64,000 bases of DNA. Source: Tsuneonella troitsensis (GTDB lineage: Bacteria; Pseudomonadota; Alphaproteobacteria; Sphingomonadales; Sphingomonadaceae). Below the pieces are notes generated by a model. The model saw only the letters and a list, made by a program, of their open reading frames with translations, was not told the DNA's origin and ran no database searches. Where the stretch lies: assembly GCF_001441535.1 (NCBI RefSeq), contig NZ_LMAU01000007.1:85717-149716 (forward strand), in the 5' to 3' direction. Of this stretch, positions 1 through 8,452 are shown in pieces (position 1 is the stretch's first letter; the number at the start of each line of letters is the position of its first letter). The translations under genes and the position numbers were made by a program.

Positions 1-276
1 GTACTCGTCACGGGCCAAAAATCGGGGGGGCCAATTTTCGGCCCCCTCGTCACGAAGGTAGATGAACACCTGTGCGGTTTCGTTCCGGTCGCGCGTACGC
101 CACTTTCCTCGAACGAGCTTGATTTGTTTGTCGACGGTGTTGGGTGTCATTCCGAGATCGAGCGCAATCTGCTTGCTCGACTTGTGCTGCGCAAGATGTG
201 CGAGAATTTCCCGTTGCTTTGCTGTCAGCTGCTCCAGGGAGCGGTTCAGCTCGAATGTCTGCGATATGACGTTCAT
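1..276 (-). CDS. LuxR-type helix-turn-helix regulator, N-terminal part (runs off the left edge)
   Basis: Only the first 92 codons are in the window; the gene continues past base 1. The start is the ATG at 276-274 (MNVISQTFEL). Residues about 16-62 form a LuxR/GerE-type DNA-binding domain: the pattern LTAKQREILAHLAQHKSSKQ followed by IALDLGMTPNTVDKQIK contains the typical E-I-L, S-x-K-x-I-A and T-V-x-x-x-I positions of the recognition helices. No receiver or autoinducer domain precedes it, so it is a small HTH protein or has its effector domain at the C terminus, outside the window. A seven-G run lies at 24-30 inside the reading frame. Its target is unknown. Confidence 0.7.
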   Translation of the reverse strand, partial: MNVISQTFELNRSLEQLTAKQREILAHLAQHKSSKQIALDLGMTPNTVDKQIKLVRGKWRTRDRNETAQVFIYLRDEGAENWPPRFLARDEY

Positions 277-608
277 CGTGGCACCCTTAAATCAGGCGAT
301 AACCAATCGTCAGTCGAAATTCAAACGCATCCAAGACCGCTTGGGTCCGCCGCGAACGACGCCATTGTTTCGCCATTCAATTTTTCTGAGCCTTATCGGG
401 GCGGCGAGTTGCGATCTTGGTATTTCGACCATCGGCGTGCGCGCCTTCCACCAATTAGATGCGCTCCGTGATGGGGCCGGGTCCAAGACCTGTCCGTATC
501 CAACAGCCCGCGCTTCGCTTCCAAGCCCTCATTATGGAGAAGATTGAAATCGGACTTATGCTTTTTGTAACCTGTCCTTAAGCATAAGGGTTTCATCGGG
601 TAAGGGTC
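277..608. other. Intergenic region between the divergent HTH regulator and the receiver gene
   Basis: No convincing gene was seen; the short open frames have no recognisable protein character. The stretch lies between divergent starts (276 minus and 609 plus), so it must hold both promoters. Its one clear structure is the inverted repeat at 555-588, listed separately. Confidence 0.5.
555..588. promoter_or_regulatory. 9-bp inverted repeat upstream of the receiver gene (possible operator)
   Basis: CTTATGCTT at 555-563 is the exact reverse complement of AAGCATAAG at 580-588, with a 16-base spacer. The repeat ends 20 bases before the ATG at 609. The spacing and perfect symmetry fit a dimeric regulator site or an mRNA hairpin in the 5' leader. 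There is no T-run to make it a terminator. The function is inferred from position only. Confidence 0.4.
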
Positions 609-995
609 ATGCCCCAGACCTCTCCCAAGATTCTCATCGCCGACGACGAACCGCTACTCACTGAATTACTGGAATTCCGCTTGTCCGCTCGCGGGTACCA
701 GACAATCGTCGCGCGTGATGGCCGGGAAGCGCTGGCCATACTTGCCGATGACAAGCCTCAAGCCGTGTTGCTGGACATGATGATGCCGGTCCATGATGGA
801 CTCGAGGTTCTGCGCCGTATGCGAGCGAGCGATCAGCACGCATCGACCCCTGTCATCATGCTAACAGCCCGCAGGGGAGAAGCCGACGTCATCGGAGCGC
901 TTGAACAGGGCGCCGACGATTACCTGGTCAAGCCGTTCCTTCCCGAAGAATTGCTGGTTCGCCTAGCCCGGCTCCTCGCTGGAAAGACAGCATGA
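609..995 (+). CDS. Stand-alone response-regulator receiver protein
   Basis: This 128-residue protein is a single CheY-like receiver domain with no output domain. The acidic pair is D12-D13, the phospho-acceptor is D56 (LLDMMMP), the switch residue is T86 and the conserved lysine is K108 in LVKPF. The ATG at 609 follows a purine-rich stretch. It is the first gene of a tight plus-strand run: its stop overlaps the start of the next gene (ATGA at 992-995), followed by a YaiO-like protein, a HEAT-repeat protein and a GT2. A hybrid kinase, an Hpt protein and another receiver are encoded convergently next door, so a phosphorelay input to this receiver is plausible (inference). It probably acts by protein-protein contact. 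Confidence 0.9.
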   Translation: MPQTSPKILIADDEPLLTELLEFRLSARGYQTIVARDGREALAILADDKPQAVLLDMMMPVHDGLEVLRRMRASDQHASTPVIMLTARRGEADVIGALEQGADDYLVKPFLPEELLVRLARLLAGKTA

Positions 996-2017
996 GCCTT
1001 GGGCAATCGTCTCTTCGCCTCGCGGCGACGCTGGCGCTCGCGATCCTGTCAACGGGCGCGATGGCGCAACAGGCCAACCCATACGAGGCGGGCGTAGCTG
1101 CACGATTGAATGGCAAGCCCGCTGATGCCAAACGCCTTCTCGAGCGCTGGTTGTCGGAGCATCCGGACGACATCGACGCCCGGTTGCAGCTTGCCTATGC
1201 CGAGCTTGCACTCGGCAGCCTCGACGAAGCGGAAGCTGGCTTCAGGGCCGTCCTGCTTGCCGCACCCGACTATGTCGACGCGCGGTCCGGCCTCGACCAG
1301 GTCCGCGAACGCCGTGTGCAAGCAGGCGAATCTCGCACGGCGCAGATTGCGCTTGAGGGAGCATTGAGCGACCTGTCGGGAAATCAGCAGGGATGGACCG
1401 AGGCGGCTCTCGACGTTGAAATCCCGACGGGGGACACAATCCTTGGCGGCCGCGTGAGCCATTACCGCCGCTTTGGCCTTGAGGACCTTGAGTTCACCGG
1501 ACGCGTCGGATTCCATCCGTCAGAAAACCTGTGGCTGCGCTTGCACATGGGCACCGCGCCTCATGCAGATTTTCGGCCGCAGTTCGAGATCGGAGGCGGG
1601 GCGGACCTGCGGCTTGCTACGACGAGCGGAACCGTTCTCACCATCGATACGGCTTACCAGAAGTTTCCTTTGCAGGATGTCGTCAGCATCAACCCTGGCA
1701 TCGTCCAGTATTTCGATGAAGGTCGCACTTGGCTGACCCTTCGCGGGATTGGTACGGTCGCCGGCGATGGTCCCCTCGAGATTGGCGCACTCGTGCGGTT
1801 TGATCATGCTCCGAGGGACCGCTGGCGACTCTTCGCAGGGGCAGCGACCGGCCCCGATACCGACTTGGGCATTGTCACACGGGTTAAAGCTCTCTTCGGC
1901 GGCATCGAGGCGCCGCTGGGAGGAGTCGTATCTGGCAGTGCTGCGCTTTCACGCGAGTGGCGCGAGGTCGGAGACAATCGAACAGAGCTGCGCGTGACCC
2001 TTAAGGCGCGGTTTTGA
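992..2017 (+). CDS. YaiO-family outer-membrane protein: TPR domain plus beta-barrel
   Basis: A signal peptide covers roughly residues 1-25 (hydrophobic core LAATLALAILSTGAMA, cleavage after AQA-like MAQ). Residues about 30-110 contain two or three TPR-like helical repeats (ARLQLAYAELALGSLDEAEA). Residues about 125-341 are alternating hydrophobic/polar strands ending in KARF, with a terminal Phe typical of outer-membrane barrels. This TPR-plus-barrel plan matches the YaiO family and is reminiscent of PgaA/NfrA-type polysaccharide export proteins. It overlaps the receiver gene upstream by 4 bases and the HEAT gene downstream by 4, so translation is probably coupled. The neighbouring GT2 suggests it could be the outer-membrane exit for a synthase-made glycan (inference). 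Confidence 0.8.
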   Translation: MSLGQSSLRLAATLALAILSTGAMAQQANPYEAGVAARLNGKPADAKRLLERWLSEHPDDIDARLQLAYAELALGSLDEAEAGFRAVLLAAPDYVDARSGLDQVRERRVQAGESRTAQIALEGALSDLSGNQQGWTEAALDVEIPTGDTILGGRVSHYRRFGLEDLEFTGRVGFHPSENLWLRLHMGTAPHADFRPQFEIGGGADLRLATTSGTVLTIDTAYQKFPLQDVVSINPGIVQYFDEGRTWLTLRGIGTVAGDGPLEIGALVRFDHAPRDRWRLFAGAATGPDTDLGIVTRVKALFGGIEAPLGGVVSGSAALSREWREVGDNRTELRVTLKARF

Positions 2018-3048
2018 CCGCTACGCTCCAGTCGCTGTGGGAAGTATCGCTGCTGCTGTGCGTTTTCGCACTGCTCGCTATCGCGGGGCTGTTGCTCGCG
2101 CGGGTGGTGGGCGAGCGAAAAGCCAACAAGCGGGAAAGCCTGCGCCGGCAATTGCTACCGCAACTTCTACGCGGTGAGCCTGTGCCAGTCGAGAGATCGC
2201 GCGTGGCGCGTCGAATGGCTGCCGACCTGACAATCGAACTCGCCGAACTCGTACAAGGAAATGATCGTGAAGGCTTTCTCGCGGCGGCCTCCCTCGCCGG
2301 TGCCGACGCAGAACTAGTGCGCCGGCTGCGTTCCAACGCCGCGCAGGACCGTCTCGTTGCGGCGGAAACGCTCGCGATGTTCCCGCCGTATGCGTCCGCC
2401 GTGTCCGCCGTCGCACTGAGCGATCGCAACGCCGACGTTCGCCTCGGTGCCGCGCTTGCACTGGCACAGGAAGGTCGTGCACCGCCAGTGGGCAAACTCG
2501 TCCGTAGCCTCGGTATTGGCTCGAAAGAGCAATCCCTGCTTGTCGTTTCGCTGATGCGCGATCTTGCGCGCACCAATCCTCACGCAGTCGAGGCCCTGCT
2601 GTATGATCTCGAGGTACCCGATACCGCCAAGCTGGCCGCCACGGATGCACTGGCGGAGAGCAGCAGCGTTGATCATGAAGCATTAGTCGCCTGGATGGCC
2701 GAGGCGTCCGAAGAAGATAGTGACCTCAGACCGCGCATTTTCCGTGCGCTGGGGCAGCTGGGTCATCCGTCTGGCCACGTCGCAATTCTCGCAGGGCTCG
2801 ACAGCGAACGATGGCAGGTGCGCAGCGCCGCAGCAGAAGCCGTGGGCCGCTCGGCACTGCATTCCGCGATTCCGCGGATTGTCCAGCTGCTTGCCGACGA
2901 TCAATGGTGGGTACGCTTCCGGGCAGCCGAAGCGCTGACCCGCCTTGGCGCAGAGGGACGTCTCGCTCTTCAGCGCGCGGCTGCCGACCCTAATTGGATC
3001 GTGCGCGAGGCGGCTAGTACCATCCTGGCCGAGCAGGCCGCGGCATGA
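2014..3048 (+). CDS. HEAT-repeat protein with an N-terminal membrane anchor
   Basis: The start is a TTG at 2014 that overlaps the previous stop. Residues about 8-30 form one transmembrane helix (LWEVSLLLCVFALLAIAGLL), followed by a basic stretch. The rest is a helical solenoid. Around residues 105-155 and 245-344 the pattern of R-x-x-A-A-x-A-L repeats (for example WQVRSAAAEAVGR and WWVRFRAAEALTRLG) is characteristic of HEAT/PBS-lyase-like repeats. The solenoid is probably cytoplasmic. Such domains act as protein scaffolds, and its place between the export barrel and the GT2 suggests it links regulation (the stand-alone receiver) to the synthase. That link is inference; there is no catalytic motif. 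Four-base overlaps on both sides place it in the operon. Confidence 0.8.
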   Translation: MTATLQSLWEVSLLLCVFALLAIAGLLLARVVGERKANKRESLRRQLLPQLLRGEPVPVERSRVARRMAADLTIELAELVQGNDREGFLAAASLAGADAELVRRLRSNAAQDRLVAAETLAMFPPYASAVSAVALSDRNADVRLGAALALAQEGRAPPVGKLVRSLGIGSKEQSLLVVSLMRDLARTNPHAVEALLYDLEVPDTAKLAATDALAESSSVDHEALVAWMAEASEEDSDLRPRIFRALGQLGHPSGHVAILAGLDSERWQVRSAAAEAVGRSALHSAIPRIVQLLADDQWWVRFRAAEALTRLGAEGRLALQRAAADPNWIVREAASTILAEQAAA

Positions 3049-4484
3049 TCGGCCCTCCAGCGTGGGCTGATCAATGGATGATCGGCGCGGCAGAACTCAT
3101 CGCACTGATCGTGATCCTCACGGGGCTGTTGCAGATCGGCTTCTATCTAATTCAGCTGATCTTCGCAGCGATAGCCCTTTCATTTCGTCCTCCGGTACCG
3201 AGGGGTGCAACCTTGTGGCGGCGCTATTCCGACCAGGCCCCGCCGATTTCCATTTTAGCGCCAGCCTTTAACGAGGAGCTGACCGTCGTGGAGAGCGTGC
3301 GTTCGCTGCTATCGCTCCAATATCCCGATTTCGAGATACTCCTGATAAACGATGGGTCGAAGGACGGCACCCTCGCCAGACTCATTGACGCGTTTGGGCT
3401 GGCGCCTGTCGCGCGTTATGTCGACAACGCGGTTCCGCACGCCGCCATTCGAGGATTTTACGCCAATCCCGCCCTTCCCCGTCTCCTCGTCATAGACAAG
3501 GACAATGGCGGCAAGGCGGATGCGCTGAATGCCGGCATAAACGCCAGCCGCACCCCGTTGTTCTGCGCGATAGACGCGGATTCGATTCTCGAGCCCGATG
3601 CGCTGCTCAGGGTCGTTCGCCCGTTCATCGACGAACCCAACCTCACCATCGCCGCGGGCGGAACGATCCGGATCGCCAACGGGTGCACGATCGATTCAGG
3701 ACGCGTGATCGATGTCCGTTTGCCCCGCAACTTCCTCGCTCTGGTCCAGATCATGGAATACTTGCGCGCGTTCCTGATGGCGCGCCTTGCACTCGGCAAA
3801 ATGCAGGTTCTGACGGTCATCTCGGGTGCGTTTGGATTGTTCAGCCGACAACGTGTCGTCGAGGTCGGCGGATACAGCCACGCAACGGTCGGCGAGGACA
3901 TGGAGCTCGTTATAAAGCTGCATCGGCACATGCGTGACATCGGCACGCCCTACCGGATCGAATTCATTGCCGAACCCGTTTGCTGGACGGAATGTCCAGA
4001 AGACCTCGCGGTACTCGGCCGCCAGAGAAGCCGGTGGCAACGCGGCGCACTCGAGTGCTTTTCCAAGCACAAAGATATGTTCTTCAACCCGCGCTACGGA
4101 CGGATCGGATTCATCGGGTTCGGCCAGATTCTGCTGGTGGATGTCGTGGGGCCCGTAGTCGAGGTCCTGGGATACCTGCTGGTCCCATTGCTCTACGGGC
4201 TCGGCCTACTGGCCTTGCCATGGCTGCTGGCCTTCCTGTCGGTGACCGTTACCTTCGGGGTCTTCGTAAGCGTAGCGACCCTCATCCTGGAGGAAGTGCA
4301 ACTCCGGCGGTTCCCGCGAGCTCGTGCCATTCCAGTGCTGGCGGCGATCGCCGTGGTCGAGAACCTTGGCTACCGCCAGCTGTCCAATTTGTGGCGAATG
4401 CAGGGTTGGTGGCAGTTCCTGCGCAAGCAGCAGGCTTGGGGTACTATGACCCGCAAGGGCTTTGGGGTACCCCCCTCCTCCTAA
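3045..4484 (+). CDS. Membrane-embedded family 2 glycosyltransferase (PgaC/BcsA-like synthase)
   Basis: This 479-residue inner-membrane GT2 has one or two N-terminal TM segments (about 12-46), a cytoplasmic catalytic domain and a C-terminal block of hydrophobic helices (about 355-445). Catalytic features are APAFNEE at 72-78, the DAD nucleotide-sugar/metal motif at 177-179, the GED acceptor-base motif near 283-285 and the QRSRWQRG motif near 327-334, the Q-x-x-R-W signature of processive synthases. It would polymerise and extrude a glycan from UDP- or GDP-sugars; the sugar cannot be told. It is last in the receiver-YaiO-HEAT-GT2 run and its stop overlaps the convergent Hpt gene. No PilZ domain is present. 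Confidence 0.88.
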   Translation: MIGPPAWADQWMIGAAELIALIVILTGLLQIGFYLIQLIFAAIALSFRPPVPRGATLWRRYSDQAPPISILAPAFNEELTVVESVRSLLSLQYPDFEILLINDGSKDGTLARLIDAFGLAPVARYVDNAVPHAAIRGFYANPALPRLLVIDKDNGGKADALNAGINASRTPLFCAIDADSILEPDALLRVVRPFIDEPNLTIAAGGTIRIANGCTIDSGRVIDVRLPRNFLALVQIMEYLRAFLMARLALGKMQVLTVISGAFGLFSRQRVVEVGGYSHATVGEDMELVIKLHRHMRDIGTPYRIEFIAEPVCWTECPEDLAVLGRQRSRWQRGALECFSKHKDMFFNPRYGRIGFIGFGQILLVDVVGPVVEVLGYLLVPLLYGLGLLALPWLLAFLSVTVTFGVFVSVATLILEEVQLRRFPRARAIPVLAAIAVVENLGYRQLSNLWRMQGWWQFLRKQQAWGTMTRKGFGVPPSS

Positions 4485-4750
4485 AGAGAGTCTAGCAGGC
4501 GCAGCAAACGATCGGTTGCCAGCCGGGGATCGTCCCCTCGCTCTATCGCGTCTTCCAACTCGATCGCTGCCTGGCCGAGGGAGGGATGGCCGAACATGCC
4601 AGCGATACCCGCTAACTTGTGGGCCAACTCGCCGAGTGCTGCCATATTGCCCTCACTTACCAGGACGCGCACCGCTTCAGCTTGCCCGGGTGCCTGCGCC
4701 GCGAACCGTTGGGCGAGGTCCGCCAGCTTGTCCTCCAGAGGATTGTTCAC
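4481..4750 (-). CDS. Hpt (histidine phosphotransfer) domain protein
   Basis: This 89-residue all-helical protein carries the Hpt signature ELAHKLAGIAGMFG; H44 is the predicted phospho-histidine. There is no other domain. It is the last gene of the minus-strand set hybrid kinase, receiver, Hpt, and its start (4750) overlaps the stop of the receiver gene by 4 bases. Such a protein passes phosphate between the receiver domain of a hybrid kinase and a separate receiver protein. Here two free receivers (4747-5109 and 609-995) are candidate partners (inference). Its 3' end overlaps the GT2 gene tail-to-tail by 4 bases. Confidence 0.85.
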   Translation of the reverse strand: MNNPLEDKLADLAQRFAAQAPGQAEAVRVLVSEGNMAALGELAHKLAGIAGMFGHPSLGQAAIELEDAIERGDDPRLATDRLLRLLDSL

Positions 4751-5109
4751 AGGAGACTACGCACCTGCGCCGCCAAAGTCATCGGATCGAATGGCTTAGC
4801 AATAACCCCGATGGCATCGAGCGTCTGGAAGGTCTGAATCTCGTTGCGCTGGGCGCGTGCAGTGACGAACACCACCGGGATTGGAGCTGTCGACGGATCG
4901 GCGCGCAATCGGCTGAGGACTTCGGGTCCGTCCATACACGGCATCATTACGTCGAGAAGGATCAGGCCCGGCGTCCAATCCTGGATCATCGCGAGCGCCT
5001 CGGTGCCGCCAGCGGCGGTTCGCACCTCGAAATGGGGATCGAGCGAGAGCGCCATCTCCGCGATTTCGCGGATATCGGGTTCGTCGTCGACGTAGAGGAC
5101 ACGGGTCAT
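4747..5109 (-). CDS. Stand-alone response-regulator receiver protein
   Basis: A 120-residue CheY-like receiver starts at the ATG at 5109-5107, which overlaps the kinase stop. It has the acidic cluster in VLYVDDEPD near residue 10, a phospho-acceptor Asp in LILLDVMMPCMDG, a switch Thr in VVFVTARA and a Lys in VIAKPFDP. There is no output domain. The open frame can be read further upstream, but that extension lies inside the kinase gene in another frame and has no protein character. It is coupled on both sides to the hybrid kinase and the Hpt gene, so it is probably part of the same relay. Confidence 0.9.
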   Translation of the reverse strand: MTRVLYVDDEPDIREIAEMALSLDPHFEVRTAAGGTEALAMIQDWTPGLILLDVMMPCMDGPEVLSRLRADPSTAPIPVVFVTARAQRNEIQTFQTLDAIGVIAKPFDPMTLAAQVRSLL

Positions 5110-7217
5110 GCGGCCTCCCGCTCTGCGCGCGCCACAAGCGCCATCGTCGTTTCGACGAGGGTGGCAATGGGGCTGCGGCTCTTGACCAGGACAGCGTCGA
5201 CGTCGGACGTGTCCGGGGGGTCGTCCAGCGCGGTGAAGACCACAATCGGAATGCCGGGCACCGCTTTTCTCAATTCGGGGACGAGGTCCAGGCCGTTGTC
5301 TGGAGGAACGACTGCGTCGACGACAACCCCGGCAAATGTCTGCCTTGCGATTTCCCGGCGCGCGTCCGCGAGCGAGTTGACCGAAACGAGCGCCGCGCGA
5401 TGGACGAAAGCACTCGCGACGACCGACAGGCAATCCTGATCGTCGTCGATGTGGAGCAGGACTGGCAAGCCCGCATCGCCCCCCGATTGAAGGGGAGTGT
5501 CGTCGCAATCTGCCATGGGAAGCTCGACAGTAAATATCGTCCCGCCGCCGGCGCGGTCTGCGAAGCCCAGTGTTCCGTTATGCCGCTCAGCTATTTCCTT
5601 GGCGATGGTGAGTCCAAGACCGGTCCCTCCGCGCCGCCGGCTGTCCGAGCCGTCGGCCATTGCGAATTTGCCGAAAATTCGGGCGCGGAAGGCCTTTGGG
5701 ATGCCCGCTCCGCGGTCCAGAACGGATATCCTCGCTTGGCCGTTGACCGTATCGATGGCCACTTCGACTGTTCCTCCTTCGGGCGAGTGCTTGATCGCGT
5801 TCGAAACGAGATTGGTCAGCAATTGCTCGAGCCGATCAGGATCGCCCATTATCGTGACGGGCCACGGCGGGATGGACACCGCCAGCGTGACCGAGTGCGC
5901 CTCACCGAATGACTGGTTCGCCGCGACTGTTCGATCAACTAGTGGTCCGAGCGGCAATCGACGCAGGTCAAACTGCATCTTGCCGGATTCAATCTTCTCT
6001 ATGTCGAGGATATCGTTGATCAGGCGGATCAACCGCTCGCAATTGCTATGAGCGATCGAGACCAACCGCGCAGCCTTATCGCCAAGGGGTCCGGCCGCTC
6101 CGGCAGAGAGGAGACCAAGCGACCCTCCGATCGATGTAAGCGGGGTGCGTAGTTCGTGGCTAACGGTCGAGACAAACTCGGTCTTCATGGCCTCGATACG
6201 CCGCCGTTCGGTCACGTCCCGAATGACGACGACGTAGGAGACCTCCTCGCGGTCGGAGAGCCGGCTGATCGAAACGTCGGTAGCGAGCGTTGAGCGATCG
6301 CTCCGGCGGCCAATAAACTCCTGACGCTGGCCCGACCCTTCCTCGCCCGCCGCACCGACGACCCGAAGCCACGCGAGGCTTTCTGCAAAGGGAACCGGCT
6401 TCGCCATCAGGTCGGTGTTGTGCATGCCCACCAGTTCATCCTGAGTGTACCCGAATAACCGCGTCACACTGGGGTTGACCTCGCGGATGTAGCCCTCGTC
6501 ATCAAGCACAAGCATGCCATCAACCGCGCTGTTGAGGATCGCGCGATTGCGCCTGCTGAGACGGCGGATGCGTTCGAGCGCGGCGCGGCGAAGGCTCATT
6601 GTGCGCCAGATGAAGACTGCCAAGATGCCTAGGAGCAGGGCCAGCCCACCCAGGGCACCGTTGATCAGCCTCTCGGCGGTCTGCCGGCTCGTGTTTCTTG
6701 CCTCGGTGAGCTCGCTGAGGCGCGCGCCCTCGATCCGGTCGAGCCGCGCGATCTCCGCGCGGATAGAATCCATGAGCCGCCTGCCCTCGCCGCCAGCGAC
6801 CATGCGTTTCGCGGCTTCCTGCTGTCCGTTCGCAACAAGATCGATCGTGCGTTCCGCGAACTGAATTTTTCGGTCTGACAACTGCCGGATCGCGGAAAGT
6901 CCACCGACCGAGCTATCGCTTGACGCAGAACCCTGAAATCTTGCCGCGATACGCGCCCTCGCCTGGTCGTAAGGTGCAAGAAAACTCGGGTCGCCCGTGA
7001 CGACGTATCCACGCTGCCCTACTTCGATATCCTGATAATCCGAAAGCATCCGAAGCAGATCCTGCCGTGCAGAAGCCGATTGCTCGACGGAAGCCCGCAG
7101 GTTGCGGCTCTCTGCGAATTCGCGCTGGATCTCCACGAACACGAACAGCAGGCTCGCCGGGACAGCAAGCAGCGTCAGCCATGCGAGAATTTGCTTTAGG
7201 ACAGTCTGTCGTGCCAT
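5106..7217 (-). CDS. Hybrid sensor histidine kinase (CHASE3-PAS-HisKA-HATPase-receiver)
   Basis: This 703-residue inner-membrane kinase has a TM helix at about 11-30, a periplasmic helical CHASE3-like sensor at about 31-180 (the YQDIEVGQRGYVVTGD region is typical), a second TM at about 186-204 and a PAS domain at about 222-338. HisKA follows, with H354 in TVSHELRTPL. The HATPase domain has an N-box near N473 (LVSNAIKHSP), DRGAGIP at 501-507 and GGTGLGL near 530. The C-terminal receiver (585-700) has D591-D593, phospho-acceptor D634 and K679. The layout predicts phosphate flow His to Asp to Hpt to a free receiver. It sits head-on to the glycan synthase operon, which suggests post-translational or transcriptional control of it (inference). 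Confidence 0.92.
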   Translation of the reverse strand: MARQTVLKQILAWLTLLAVPASLLFVFVEIQREFAESRNLRASVEQSASARQDLLRMLSDYQDIEVGQRGYVVTGDPSFLAPYDQARARIAARFQGSASSDSSVGGLSAIRQLSDRKIQFAERTIDLVANGQQEAAKRMVAGGEGRRLMDSIRAEIARLDRIEGARLSELTEARNTSRQTAERLINGALGGLALLLGILAVFIWRTMSLRRAALERIRRLSRRNRAILNSAVDGMLVLDDEGYIREVNPSVTRLFGYTQDELVGMHNTDLMAKPVPFAESLAWLRVVGAAGEEGSGQRQEFIGRRSDRSTLATDVSISRLSDREEVSYVVVIRDVTERRRIEAMKTEFVSTVSHELRTPLTSIGGSLGLLSAGAAGPLGDKAARLVSIAHSNCERLIRLINDILDIEKIESGKMQFDLRRLPLGPLVDRTVAANQSFGEAHSVTLAVSIPPWPVTIMGDPDRLEQLLTNLVSNAIKHSPEGGTVEVAIDTVNGQARISVLDRGAGIPKAFRARIFGKFAMADGSDSRRRGGTGLGLTIAKEIAERHNGTLGFADRAGGGTIFTVELPMADCDDTPLQSGGDAGLPVLLHIDDDQDCLSVVASAFVHRAALVSVNSLADARREIARQTFAGVVVDAVVPPDNGLDLVPELRKAVPGIPIVVFTALDDPPDTSDVDAVLVKSRSPIATLVETTMALVARAEREAA

Positions 7218-7479
7218 CGGGTCTATCTACCGGCAAAGAATGACGAATTGTCTACCCGGTTCTTACGCAGACCCGGCATCAATCGAGACTATTCGACCTG
7301 AATTCGGACGAGGCAAGTCCGCCCGGTCCATAACGAAGTTCGCACCAAGCTGCCCAACCGACATCGCCTGATCAAATATCCCAAGTAACGGCAAGTGGGG
7401 CTCGATCTCTCAGATCGCGTTCCCCGCCCGTTCTAGGCAGATGCTGGTTGTCCATTGCGACCTCGTATCCGTCCGTGCG

Positions 7480-7511
7480 AAAAGCCCGGGCCGATTGCTC
7501 GGCCCGGGCTT
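7480..7511 (-). terminator. Rho-independent terminator of the PRC-barrel-like gene
   Basis: A perfect 11-bp GC-rich stem lies at AAGCCCGGGCC (7482-7492) and GGCCCGGGCTT (7501-7511) with an 8-base loop. Read on the minus strand the stem ends in a run of four T. It lies 28 bases past the stop of the minus-strand gene at 7539. The rest of 7218-7538 shows nothing coding and should contain the kinase promoter. Confidence 0.75.
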
Positions 7512-7538
7512 CCCGGGAGACCATGCCGAGCGGTTGGA

Positions 7539-8333
7539 TCAGTCGGCGCGGTCGGGATTCTCGCGTTGCTGTTCCTGGCGACGCGCCGTCTTCTCCAGCT
7601 TGCCCTCGCTCATCGCGGAGATAAGCAGCGCGCCTTCGCCGGTGAAGTTGGCGGCGGGAACGGTTGCCGCACCATCGTCGGTCATGACGACGACCTGATG
7701 AACCTGTCCCCGTGCGTCGGCGAGTACCCCGCTCACGGTGCCGATCCGTTCGCCGTCGTCGTCGCTGACAGGCATTCCGCGAGCGATATCGAAGCTGCCT
7801 GCCGCCTGGCCTGCGGCGCTCCCGGCAAGCGCTAGCTGCCCAGCGGCACCCGAGAATACACCGCTCGCGGCAGCCGAGCCGGAACTGGCTACCGCGCCTA
7901 TGATCTTGCGCCCCGCGCCGGCTGCGCCGCGAGCGGTGCCAACCGCGCTGCCCGCGAGACCTCGGACCGCATCGGTCCCGAGCAGCTGCGCTTCGGCCCT
8001 ACCCGATCCGCTTGCCTCTCCGCGGCCTGCGACCGAACTGCCAACGCTGCCTACCGACGCGCCGATCGACTGGTCGAGCGATCCCGAGCCCTCGGCGTCG
8101 GCACTGCGACTGGCAGCCACGCGACCCGATTTGCGATCAACTGTCTGTGTTCCTCGCGTCTCACCGCGTGCCGCACCCGTGCCCCGCGTGACCGTCTCGA
8201 CGGAGCGGATAGGAAGGTCGAGCGAGCCGGCGCCCCGCAGCGTGCCGCCAAGGCTTCCGCCACCAAGAAGCTGTGCCTGGCCCGGTGCGGCGATCAGGAG
8301 GAGCGCAGCGGTGCCGAAAAAAATGATCTTCAT
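7539..8333 (-). CDS. Secreted Ala/Gly/Ser-rich protein with a C-terminal PRC-barrel-like segment
   Basis: A signal peptide (about 1-21, IIFFGTAALLLIAAPGQAQ) is followed by a low-complexity Gly/Ser/Ala/Arg-rich body to about residue 185. The C-terminal 65 residues (DDGERIGTVSGVLADARGQV and VVVMTDDGAATVPAANFTGE) form short beta-strands resembling a PRC-barrel: a G-x-V-x-x-V core followed by a strand with V-P. The exact function is unknown. It is encoded 119 bases downstream of a secreted subtilase on the same strand and has its own terminator. It may be an envelope protein or protease partner (inference). Confidence 0.65.
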   Translation of the reverse strand: MKIIFFGTAALLLIAAPGQAQLLGGGSLGGTLRGAGSLDLPIRSVETVTRGTGAARGETRGTQTVDRKSGRVAASRSADAEGSGSLDQSIGASVGSVGSSVAGRGEASGSGRAEAQLLGTDAVRGLAGSAVGTARGAAGAGRKIIGAVASSGSAAASGVFSGAAGQLALAGSAAGQAAGSFDIARGMPVSDDDGERIGTVSGVLADARGQVHQVVVMTDDGAATVPAANFTGEGALLISAMSEGKLEKTARRQEQQRENPDRAD

Positions 8334-8452
8334 CGGTCTGTTCCTTTTCCGTTGTAGGACCGGAGGCGTCTTGCCGTCCGCTGCTCAGAAAACGGACCGA
8401 CCTTTCCGATCCATCCGCGGCGTCTTGGAAAAAGTGTGCATCACTCCGATAT

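Noticed and set aside
5110..5508. Upstream extension of the minus-strand receiver
   Set aside because: The extra 133 codons lie within the kinase gene in another frame. The receiver begins at the ATG 5109, coupled to the kinase stop.
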